Source: Vandiemenella viatica (taxonomy: Eukaryota > Arthropoda > Insecta > Orthoptera > Morabidae). Taken from it: a stretch of 64,000 bases of DNA. The position numbers and the translations under genes are program-made. Within the stretch, counting starts at the first letter, position 1, and every line of letters starts with the position of its first letter. The notes under the pieces are model-generated. The model ran no database searches, was not told the origin of the DNA, and saw only the letters and a list, made by a program, of their open reading frames with translations. The stretch is from contig CM061914.1 in NCBI GenBank assembly GCA_031002005.1, positions 13,688,148 through 13,752,147 of the forward strand, read 5' to 3'. Below, one piece after another: positions 20,081 through 30,779 of this stretch.

Positions 20081-20689
20081 ACTTGGCCTCACCACGCTCA
20101 AGCCTTATCACGCCCTGGCATCAACAAGCAGAGGCCTTATCACGCCCTGGCCTCACCAAGCACTAGCCTTAGCACGCCCTGGACTCAACACGTACTAGTC
20201 TTATCACGCCCTGGCCTCATCACGATCCAGGCTTATCACGCCCTGGCCTCATTACACTCTAGCCTTATCACGCCCTGGCCTCACCACATACTATCCTTAT
20301 CACGCCCAGACCTCATTACACACTAGCCTTATCACGCCCTGGCCTCACCACGCTTTAGTCTTATCACGCCCTGATCTTACCATGCCCTAACCTTATCAGG
20401 CCCTGGCCTCACCACGCCCTAGACTTATCATGCCCTGGCCTCACCACGCCCTAGCCTTATCATGCCATGGCCTCACCACGCCCTAGCCTTATCGCGCCCT
20501 GGCCTGACCACGCCCTAGCCTTATCACGCCCTGGCCACACCACGCTCTAGCCTTATCACGCCCTGGCCTTAACACGCCCTAGCCTTATCACGCACTAGCC
20601 TCACCCGCCCTAGCCTTATCATGCCATGCCCTCACCACGCCCTAGCCTTATCACGCCCTGGCCTGACCACGCCCTAGCGTTATAACGCC

Positions 20690-20934
20690 ACCGAGCGTGG
20701 TAGTGTAACGGATAGCGTTCTGGCTTCGCATTCGTGAGGACGGCGGTTCGAATTCCCGTCCGGGCATCCAGATTTGGGTTTTCCATGGTTTCCCTAAATC
20801 ACTCCAGGCGAATGCCGGGATGCTTCCTTCAAAAAGGCCATGGCCGAATTCCTTCCCATTCCTTGCCCCCATCCTTTCCCGTCTCTAAAGACCACGTTGT
20901 TATAAAGGGACGTTAAACTGTTACAAAAAAAAAC
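20690..20934 (+). mobile_element. core-family SINE inserted in the satellite
   Basis: A complete 245-bp SINE (ACCGAGCGTGGTAGTGTAAC to an A-run), with B box GGTTCGAATTCC and the TTTTCCATGGTTTCCC core. It is flanked by a 10-bp target duplication TTATAACGCC (20680-20689 and 20935-20944) taken from a satellite unit. This shows that it landed after that part of the array existed. Confidence 0.95.
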
Positions 20935-23900
20935 TTATAACGCCCTGGCCACACCACGCTCTAGCCTTATCACGCACTGGCCACACCACGCTCTAGCCTT
21001 ATCACGCCCTGGCCTCACCACGTACTAGCCTTATCACGCCCTGGCCCATACGTACTAGCCTCTTCACGACCAGGCCTCACCAAGTACTAGCCTTATCACG
21101 CACAGGCCTCATCACGCTATAGACTTATCACGCCCTGGCATCTTCACGCTCTAGCCTTATCACTCTCTGGCCTCCCCACATACTCGCATTATCACGCCCT
21201 GGCCTCATCACGCTGTAGCCTTATCACGGCCTGACCTCATCACACTCTAGCCTTCTCACGCCCTGGCCAAACCACGTACTTGCGTTATCACGCCCTGGAC
21301 TCGCCATGTACTAGTCTTATCACGCCCTGGACTCACCACCTACTAGCCTTATCACGCCCTGGCCTCACCACATACTAGCTTTATCACGACCTTGCCTCAC
21401 CACATACTAGACTTATCACGCTCTGGCCTCATCACGCTATAACCTTATCACGCCCTGGCCTCATCACGCTCTAGCCTTATAGCGCCCTGGCCTCACCAAG
21501 TACTAGCCTTATCACGCACAGGCCTCATCACGCTCTAGCCTTATCAGGCCCTGGCCTCACCACGCCCTAGCCCTATCACGACCTGGCCACACCACATACT
21601 TGCGTTATCACGCCCTGGCCTCACCATGTTCTAGTCTTATCACGCACTGGACTCAACATGTACTACCCTTATCACGCCCTGGCCTCATCACGCCCTGGCC
21701 TCATCACGCCCTGGCCTCATCACGCTCTAGCCCTATCACGCCCTGGCCTCTCCACGCTCAAGCCTTATCACGCCCTGGCATCACCACGGTCAAGCTTTAT
21801 TATGCCCTGGCATCACCACACTCTAGCCTTATCACGTCCTGGCTTCACCACGCTGGCGCCTTATCACGACCTGGCCTCACCACTATCTAGACTTAAAACG
21901 CCCTGGCATCATCACGATCTATCCTTATCACGCCCTAGCCTCACCAATTACTAGCCTCATCAAGCTCTTGCCATATCACGCTCTGGAATCACCACACTCT
22001 AGCCTCATCCCGCCCTGGCCTCACCACACACTAGCCTTATCAAGCTTTAGCCTTATCACGCCCTGACCTGACCACGCCCTAACCTTATCACGGCCTGGCA
22101 TCACCACGCTCTAGCCTTATCACGCCCTGGACTCAACACGCCCCAGCCTTATCACGCCCTGGCCTCACCGTGCCCTAGCTCTATCACGCCCAGGCCTCAC
22201 CAAGCTCTAGCCTTATCAGTCCCTTTCCTCACCACTCCCTAGCCTTATCACGCTCTGGACTCACCACGCCATAGCATTATCTCCCCATGGCCTCATAACG
22301 CTCTAGCCATCTCACGCCCTGGTCACACCACAAACTAGCGTTATCACGCCCTGGCCACATCACGTACTAGCCTTATCACGCCCTGGCCTCACCACGCTGT
22401 ATACTTATCACCCCATGGCCTCATCACGCCCTAGCCTTCTCATGCCCTGGCCCAACCACGCTTTAGCCTTATCACGCCCTGAACTGACTACGTCCTAACC
22501 TTATCACGCCATTGCCTTACCACGCCCTAGACCTATCACGCCCTGGCCTCACCCGCCCTAGCCTTATCATGCCATGGCCTCACCACGCCCTAGCATGGTC
22601 ACGCTCTGGCCTGGCCACGCCCTAGCCTTATCATGCCCTGGCCTCACCACGCTCTAGCCTTATCCCGCCCTGGCCTCATTACACTCTAGCCTTATCACGA
22701 CCTGGCCTCACCACGCACTAGCCTTATCACGGCCTGGCCTCAACAATTACTAGCCTCATCAAGCTCTTGCCTTATCACGTTCTGGAATCACCATGCTGTA
22801 GCCTTATCTCGCCCTGACCTTACCACACACTAGCCTTATCACGCTTTGACCTAATCACGCCCTGACCTGATCACGCCCTAAACTTATCACGCCCTGGCCT
22901 CACCACGCCCTAGACTTTTCATGCCCTGGCCTCGCCCGCCCTAGCCTTATCATGCTATGGCCTCACCACGCCCTAACCTAATCACGCCCTGGCCTGACCA
23001 CGTCCTAGCCTTATCACGCCCTGGCCTCACCGCGCTCCAGCCTTATCACGCACTGGCCTCACCACGCCCTAGCCTTATCACGCCCTGGCCTCACCATGCC
23101 CTAGCCTTATCACGCCCTGGCCTCACCACACTCTAGCCTCATCACGCCCTAGCCTCACCACTCCCTAGCCTTATCACGCTCTGGCCTAACCACGCCCTAG
23201 CCTTATGACCCCATGGCCTCATCACGCTCTAGCCTTCTCACGCCCTGGCCACACCACATACTAGCGTTTTCACGCCTTGTCCTCATCACATACTAGCCTT
23301 ATCACGCTCTGGAATCACTACACTCTAGCCTTATGTCGCCCTGGACTCACTATACACTAGCGTTATCACGCCCTGGCGACATCACGTTCTAGCCTAATCG
23401 CGCCCTGGCCCCACCACGCTTTAGCCTTATCACGAACTGACCTGACCATGCCCTAACCTTATCACGCCCTGGCCTCAACACGCCCTAGCCTTATCACGTC
23501 CTGGCCGCACCATGCCCTAGCCCTATCCTGACCTGGCCTCAACACGCTCTGGCCTTATCACGCTCTGGCCCCACCACGCCCTAGCCTTAATACCCCATGG
23601 CCTAACCACACTCTAGCCTTATCACGCCGTGGCCTCACCACGCCCTAGCCTTATCACGCTCTGTCCCCACTACGCCCTAGGCTTATTACCCCATGGTCTC
23701 AACACGCCCTAGGCTTATCATGCCCTGGCTTCACCACGCCCAAGCCTTATCACGCCATGGCCTCACCACACTCTAGCCTTATCACGCCCCGGCCTCGCAA
23801 CGTTGTAACCTTATTACGCCCTGTTCTCACCACGCACTGGCCTTATCACGCCCTGGCCTCACCACGCCCCAGGAAGTTTACCCCATGGCCTCACCACGCT

Positions 23901-24359
23901 CTAGCCTTATCACCCCATGGCCTCACCACACTCTAGCCTTTTCACGCCCTGGCGTCACCACGCCCTAGCCTTATCACGCCCTGGCCTCACCACGCCTTAG
24001 CCTTATCACCCCGTGGCTTCCCAACGCCCTATCCCTATCATGCCCTGGCTTCACCACGCCCCAGCTGTAACACACAATGACCTCACCACACTCTAGCCTT
24101 TTCAGGCCCTGGCCTCACCACTCCCTAGCCTTATTACCCCATGGCCTCACCACGCCCTAGCCTTATACTCCTTGGCTTAAACATGTCCCTGCCTTATCAC
24201 ACCATGGCCTCACCAAACTCTAGCCTAATCACGCCTTGGCCTCACCTGCTCTAGCCTTATCATGGCATGGCCTCAACATGCCTAGCCTTTATCGCCCTGG
24301 CCTCAACATGATCCAGCCTTATCACTCCCTGGCCTAACCACGCTCTAGCCTTATCACGC

Positions 24360-24960
24360 CCTGGCGTCACCACGCTCTAGCCTAATCACACCCTGGCATC
24401 ACCATGCCCTAGCCTTATCACGCTCTGGCCTCACCACGCCCTAGCCTTATCACACCATGTCCTCACCACACTGTAGCATTATCACGCCCTGGCCTCACCA
24501 CGCTCTAGCTATATCGCGCCCTGGTCTCACCACGCTGTAGTCTTATCACGCCGTGACCTCACAAAGCTCTAGCCTTATCACTCCGTTGCCTCACTACGAT
24601 GTAGCCTTATCACGCTGTGGCGTCACCACGCTTTAGACTTATCACGCCCTGGCCTCACCACGCCCTAGCCTTATCACGCCCTGGCGTCACCACGCTCTAG
24701 CCTTATCACACCTTGGCATCATCATGCCCTAGCCTTATCACGCTCTGGCCTCACCACGCCCTAGCCTTATCACACCATGTCCTCACCACACTGTAGCATT
24801 ATCACGCCCTAGCCTCACCACGCTCTAGCTATATCGCGCCCTGGTCTCACCACGCTGTAGTCTTATCACGCCGTGACCTCACAAAGCTCTAGCCTTATCA
24901 CTCCGTTGCCTCACTACGCTGTAGCCTTATCACGCTGTGGCGTCACCACGCCCTAGCCTT
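24360..24960. repeat. 320-bp recent duplication within the satellite
   Basis: Rare variants such as CTGTAGCATTATC (24473 and 24793), GCTATATCGCGCC and CACTCCGTTGCC recur in the same order exactly 320 bp apart, i.e. ten 32-bp units. Differences are few (for example CTGG against CTAG), so this tandem duplication is young relative to the array. Confidence 0.85.
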
Positions 24961-26112
24961 AATACCCTATGGCCTCACCACGCCCTAGCCTTATCACCCC
25001 ATGGCCTCACCACCCCCAAGCCTTTTCACCCTACGGCCTCACTACACTCTAGCCTTATCACCCCCTGACCTCACCACCCTCTAGCCTTATCACGCCCTGG
25101 CCTTACCTCGCTCTAGCCTTATCACGCCGTGGCCTGACCACGCTCTAGCCTTATTACGCCCTGGCTTCACCACGCACTAGACTTATCACGCCCTGGCCTC
25201 ACCACGCTCTAGCCTTATCGCACCCTGGTCTTACCACGCTGTATCCTCATCACGCCGTGGCCTCACCACGCTATAGCCTTATCACGCCGTGGCCTCACCA
25301 CGCTCTACCCTTATCACGCCGTGGCTTCACCACGCTCTAGACTTATTACGCCCTGGCTTCACCACGCACTAGACTTATCACGCCCTGGCCTCACCACGCT
25401 CTAGCCTTATCACCCCATGGCCTCACCACACTCTAGCCTTATCACGCTTTGGCCTTATCACGCCCTAGCCTTATCACGCCCTGGCCTCATCACGCTCTAG
25501 CCTTATCAACCCATGGCCTCACCACGCCCTAGCTTTATCACCCCACGGCTTCACCACACTCTAGCCTTATCACGCCGTGGCCTCACCACGCTCTAGCCTT
25601 ATCACGCCGTGGCCTCACCATGATCTAGCCTTATTACGCCCTGGCCTCACCACGCTCTAGCCTTATCACGCCCTGGTCTCACCACGCTGTAGCCTTATCA
25701 CGCCTTGGTCTTACCACGCTGTAGCCTTATCACGCCGTGGCCTCACCACGCTCTAGCCTTAACACGCCGTGGCCTCACCACGCTACAGCCTTATCACGTC
25801 CTGGCCTCACCACGCTCTAGCCTTATCACGCCCTGGCCTCACCACGCTGTAGCCTTATCACGCCCTGGCCTCACCACGCTCTAGTCTTATCACGCCGTGG
25901 CCTCACCACGCTCTAGCCTTATCACGCCCTGACCTCACCACGCTCTAGCCTTATAACGCCCTGGCCTTACCACGCTCTAGCCTTATCACGCCTTTGTCTC
26001 ACCACGCTGTAGCCTTATCACGCCGTGGCCTTACCACTCTCTAGCCTTATCACGCCGTGACCTCACCACGCTCTAGCCTTAACACGCCCTGGCCTCACCA
26101 AGCTCTAGCCTA

Positions 26113-26689
26113 ACCGCTCACTCACTAGGTCTAACACGACTGCCAGATTAAAACATTTGAATGGTTATGAAAAAGATTTGCTGCTGCGTTATAATATTTA
26201 CGGTATAGAAGCGCTCCACCAACCACAGTGCTGCTCTGTCTTTCAGCTGACTGATAACAGTCTTTGTTAACTCCCTCATTGTCTGCGTCCTCCTCTTTCT
26301 CGAATTACTAATTTTTCAAAACTTCCTTTGCAGGTCAAACCAAAGACTTCGGTATTAGGACGCTAAAGCTTTGAAAGCTTGATTCTTGCAATGTGTTAAG
26401 AACACTTTTTCGTAGTTCTTTTTGCAGTATGACTTACTCATTTCGGCCCCATCTGGTCTCCTGGATACTTGACCAGAGATATTCATTTCTGTCGAGTCGA
26501 TACGGCTGCTGTTGATTCAATCAAATCTACCAGATTAGAAGCCGTATGTTATGATAGGGAACGCACAATTTTTACATAAAGATATCTTGGCTACGTATGT
26601 TTGTAAAACATAATTGTAGAAGTTTGCATCTTATCGATGTATGTAATTAACTTCCTCGTCGACGAGCCGTAATAATGACAATAGTGATG
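26113..26689. other. unique spacer between two satellites
   Basis: About 580 bp of non-repetitive DNA separates the 32-bp array from the 34-bp array. No gene or RNA is seen. Confidence 0.5.
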
Positions 26690-27478
26690 CACCGGGTCAG
26701 TCAGTCAACAGCATATAGTGAGGCAATGGATGAGTCAGTCAACAGAATATAGTTTGGCACCAGGCCAATCAGTCTACAGCATACAGTGAGGCACCTTGTC
26801 AATCAGTAAGTCAGTCAGTCAACAGCGTGTAGTGAGGCACCGCGTTTGTCATTCAACAGTATAAAGTAAGGCACTGGTCAGTCAGTCAATAGCATTTTGT
26901 GAGACACCAGGTCAGTCAGTCAACAACATATAGTGTGCAACCTGGTCAGTCAATCAACAGCATATAGTAAGGCACCAGTTCTGTCAGTCAAGAGCATATA
27001 GTAAGGCACCGGGTCAGTCAGTCACCTGTATATAATGAAGCACCGTGTCAGTCAGCCTACAGCATACAGTAAGGCACCAGTTCAGTCAGTCAGCAACATA
27101 TAGGAAGGCACCTTCAGTCAGTCAACAGCATATAGTGAGGCACCGCGTAGCTCATTCAACAGCATATAGTGAGTCACCCAGTAAGTCAGTCAAAAGAATT
27201 TAGTGAGGCATCTGGTCAGGCAGGGAATAGAATATGGTGAGGCTCCGGGTCAGTCAGTCAACAGCATATAGTGAGGAACCGTCTCAGTCAGTCAACAACA
27301 TATAGTGAGGCACCAGGTCAATCAGTCATCAGCATATAGTGAGGCCCTGGGGCAGTCAGTCAACAGCATATAGTGAGGCACTGGGTCAGTCAGTCAACAA
27401 CATTTATTTGAGGCGCCGTGTCGTTTAGTCAACAGCATGTAGTGAGGCACCTTGTCAGTCAGTCAATGGCATATAGAA
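26690..27478. repeat. 34-bp satellite array
   Basis: About 23 degenerate units of 34 bp, with the consensus parts CAACAGCATATAGTGAGGCA and CCGGGTCAGTCAGT. It is unrelated in sequence to the 32-bp array. Units vary by substitutions and small indels. Confidence 0.93.
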
Positions 27479-27714
27479 ATTCTAAATGCTGAAAACTGAC
27501 TCTAGACTAAAAAAAGTGAAGGACAGAAAAGAGAAAGAAATTCTCTGTGATCAGCGTGTAACTATCCATCAGTTGATTTCCTTATACGAGACCGTTCAGT
27601 TGATTTGACCCCTATACACGAGCAGTCTTGTGGCTCCGTGTTTTCAGAGGTCCCCATTTTGGAAGTCTTTTTCGACTGAGATTTTTAAAAGCCCTTAAGA
27701 TGCCCTTCTGCCTA

Positions 27715-28018
27715 AGGTTGAATTTTTTATATGTCGGCGAGACAGATCGAACAGTGGCGGAGAGACTTAAAGAACATACACTACAAATACAACAACAGCG
27801 ACAAATCTGCCGTCGTTCGCCATGCTATTAACACCGGGCATGAAATAAAATTTCAAGACACGAGGCTACTGTGTAGAGAAGACCAGTGGTGGCCCCGACG
27901 TGTGAAAGAGGCAGCAGGAATCTTAAGGAATTCCAACAACAACGAAGATAGCGGCCTTTTGCTCTGCGATGCTTGGCGACTGTTGCTATGTGAACATAAA
28001 TATAAACAGTATCTCTGA
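27715..28018 (+). pseudogene. Penelope-like element, GIY-YIG endonuclease remnant
   Basis: FLYVGETDRTVAERLKEHT, then after a frameshift near 27785 KSAVVRHAINTGHEIKF, LLCREDQWW, RRVKEAAGI and a C-terminal block with NNNEDSG and AWRLLL. This is the pattern of the C-terminal GIY-YIG endonuclease of Penelope-like retroelements (YxGET.R....R..EH, S...H....GH.I.F). The reverse transcriptase part upstream is absent, so the copy is 5'-truncated and broken. The following bases contain a ribozyme-like motif (next entry). Confidence 0.85.
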
Positions 28019-28044
28019 AGAAGGCTGCAGTATAACAGCCGAAA
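28015..28044 (+). other. hammerhead-ribozyme-like core after the Penelope ORF
   Basis: CTGAAGA (28015-28021) matches the hammerhead box CUGANGA. It is followed by a perfect 5-bp hairpin stem GGCTG/CAGCC (28023-28027 with 28036-28040) and then GAAA (28041-28044). Penelope-like elements are known to carry hammerhead motifs. There is one extra A before the stem, and I could not find convincing stems I and III, so it may be degenerate or coincidental. Confidence 0.3.
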
Positions 28045-28399
28045 GCTTAGATAATCTAATAAACGATGCGGCATAGCCTGTAAAGCTATAAATCATGTAC
28101 AAAGACGGCCGCGGAAGTCTTAAGAATCATTTATCGTGTTTCTTAAGTTGTTAAGTGGTTCCAGTGACTGTTACAGAGAATAGTTAGTGAGCACCTGCCG
28201 CTCTTTTCCTTACACGCAGTTGCTCGACGTTCCATATTTTTCTACCTCGCACTTCCTTCGTATCTGGGCGCTGCTGCTTCTTCATCACAGAATTCCTTTG
28301 ATCTAGGATCTCAGTTACACTATACAATGTCAAATAAAATCAAATACGGGTATTTATTTGAAATTTTCTGCTTAGCCAAGCAGAGATTTCACGTCTGTC

Positions 28400-28520
28400 A
28401 GTGTAGGCAACACTTCGGGCGCTATAGAGATTCGCCCAACCCGTCTCTGGTCTTGCATTGTAAGGGTCACCGGTTCGAATCTGGCCTGGGGCGTGGGTAG
28501 TTTTAATTAAGCGTTGTGTG
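28400..28520 (+). mobile_element. possible tRNA-derived SINE head
   Basis: A B box CGGTTCGAATCT (28471-28482) is preceded by an anticodon-arm-like stretch GGTCTTGCATTGTAAGGGTC. No good A box is seen and the body differs from the core-family SINEs. Confidence 0.4.
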
Positions 28521-28799
28521 TTCGTCTTGTGTTGTTCATACTGAAGTGTTCCTCATCATTACATGAACAAAGTCAGATACAATACTTAGAACACTACAAA
28601 CAAATTGGAGCTGGCTAAATGGTCGCAGAGACCGCGCGCCATATTTTGTTTGTTTGTTTAAGAACTGTTTTGTTAAAGCAGAACATTAAATGGACTGTGG
28701 ATGCTGCAGGCGTCGGTCACGGCAATTAGGCAGGTCGTCCGCGCGGCGAGCAGGAAGCGGCGTCGACGGCCGCGTCGTCGTGGCGGAACGCAGCACCCG

Positions 28800-28975
28800 C
28801 CTCATTGCCTCTCCGGCCGAGGGCTGCGTGATGCGCCGAGCGAGGTCGCCACGCTCAGGTTCCAATCCCGTCCGAACATCCAGACTTCGAGTTTCCATGG
28901 TTTCCAGAAATCACTCTAGGCGAATGCCGGGATGGTTACTCGCCTGAATACCTTCCCGTCCCTCAATTCTCGAAG
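28800..28975 (+). mobile_element. core-family SINE, diverged
   Basis: A degraded B box GGTTCCAATCC, then GTTTCCATGGTTTCC, AATCACTCTAGG and GAATGCCGGGATGGTTAC, matching the core shared by SINEs and LINE copy 1. The tRNA head merges with a GC-rich stretch upstream (28735-28830). Confidence 0.7.
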
Positions 28976-30640
28976 ATTCAGTTTCGAATTACGGTTTTAT
29001 TTTCTACTATATTCCAAAAATTATGTCGATATGGATTCAAAGTCTGATGGTCGCACAGGATGCAGTTGTAGGAGGCTTTTCGATTCTTTTATGTCGCTAT
29101 GCAAAATGTGTAGATGACTGTTATGAATCTATTTAAGTAAAAAACGATAGGCGTATTGGATCTGAGGGTAAAGAAAGGATAAAGTGATAATCTTTCTTCC
29201 ATATTCTTTCAAAAGGCATCTGAAGGGCGCTATATTTAAGTATCAATGTATACGCATTTCCTCCAAAAATATCGTATGCGAGCACTGGGAGATGTTTTCA
29301 CTTTAGAAGTTGCCGTTGTTACAGATTAGAGACTGTTTACTTGCACTGTATGGTACGAGGCGTTATGGGCGTTGGTTGCAGCACCTGTGATCCCCAAAAT
29401 CAGTGCACGTCAATTTCATGATAGTTCGACAGCACCATCTGTTTATCGTTAATAGCCAATGAATCCGTTAGGCATCGGTTTAATGACGTAACCAACTACC
29501 AGGAAACCGTTTTCATAGTCTATTGCCGGCATGGTCGCCGGAAATGAAAGGCCGCCTCTTGTTCGTGTCGAGGATTCGGCTGCCAACTCCACTTATGACG
29601 ACACCTAGCGTATTTGTATTAATTCAATAAATATCCAAATATCTTTGTAAATAGAAACGCAGTGTTAGCAATGCGATTTTATCCCTCACTACTCGAAAAT
29701 TAATATTGAATCATTTCGCAATTATAATCGCCCACCTTGCCTGAGGGAGGGCCACACCCGGTGACGTCACTGCTAAGAACGCTTACCCGGGGCCCGAGAG
29801 TCCTAGCGCCGGCTCAGGAGAGCTGTCCCTCCTGATCACTGGCAGCGGACACTACGGCACTGTCCGACTGCTCGCTACCGCCTTCGCCGCCATCATCATC
29901 ATGAAATGGCTACGCATTCCTACGAACGTTGTTTGCGTATTTAGTAATTTACCGAGACTTAAGAGCATCTCCTCCAAACATTATCTGAGCTAACATTTTA
30001 AAAGCCGAGTGCATTAATGGTGCTGAACATATCCTAAATCACTTTATTTCGTGAATGTAAAATCTGAAGTATTTTCGTTCACTTTATTTCGCGCTTGTTT
30101 AATTAGTGTAACGTAATGTCATTTAGTAATGATCAATGTCTTATCATAACAACTTAATTTGATCCATCACTTCCAGGAATATTTGAAATCATGTGTAATA
30201 TTTTCAGTACATTACTTCTTGTCATTGTGTCGTGCACTTTTAGATATTTTTTTCCCATTTGCCTGCTCATGTAAGACGGAGAATTCCTTTGTTGAATTTT
30301 GGATTATTTTTGCATTCATATTAGCTGTCAATGCGCCTCAGTCTATAAGCCTAATGAGTAACCAATAAATGTCAACTTACCACAATTTCGTTAGTAAAGA
30401 TCAATTGTCGCTTTTCACAATGTTTATTATATATGCAAACTACAATTTATTAATTAATTTAATAATGAATAATGGTAGAATTGGGAATTAAGTTTATTAA
30501 ATTCTCAATGAATACCTATAAAAATAACGATCCCAGGACCAACCGATTACAAGTAAAAGAGAAAATATATCAACTCCCAGAAACTGACTCGGTTTTCTTC
30601 CATCTCTCAGCAAAGTGTGGCGTACTCTTTCGTTTGGGAC
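28976..30640. other. mostly unassigned; GC-rich patch near 29750-29890
   Basis: No ORF with a recognisable domain. The patch at about 29740-29890 is GC- and CpG-rich in an AT-rich neighbourhood and contains a perfect TGACGTCA. It could be a promoter or a first exon of an unseen gene, or simply an old repeat. Confidence 0.35.
29762..29769. promoter_or_regulatory. CRE-like palindrome TGACGTCA
   Basis: A perfect 8-bp CREB/ATF-type site within a CpG-rich patch. One site alone is weak evidence of a promoter, and no transcript start or ORF is tied to it. Confidence 0.2.
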
Positions 30641-30779
30641 AAAATGTGTTGACGGGCTCTCCTTTTTTAACCAACTTCAAAAAAAGGGTAAGGTTCTCAT
30701 TCCGTCTGGATTTTTTTTTTTTTTTTTGTATGTATGTACGATTTAAATGAAATTTTTTTAGTGGATAGGGTATACCTCC

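Larger units (their letters stand above)
18586..26112. repeat. 32-bp satellite array, 7.5 kb
   Basis: The consensus unit is CTAGCCTTATCACGCC followed by CTGGCCTCACCACGCT. The two 16-bp halves match at 12 of 16 positions, so the unit is itself a diverged dimer. Excluding the SINE at 20690-20934, about 227 units are present. Variants cluster: the first 1.4 kb favours CGCACTAGCC and has a 193-bp higher-order period, while the remainder favours CTCTAGCC and CCCTAGCC. Long spurious ORFs arise from the repeat. There is no CRISPR character: no unique spacers and far too much unit divergence. Confidence 0.98.

Noticed and set aside
20734..21954. ORFs encoding repetitive Ser/Pro/His-rich proteins in the satellite
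   Set aside because: They follow the 32-bp period and occur in several frames, which is an artefact of the repeat composition.
18586..27478. CRISPR-like regular repeats
   Set aside because: Units are contiguous with no unique spacers, diverge strongly, and sit in eukaryotic transposon-rich DNA. These are satellites.
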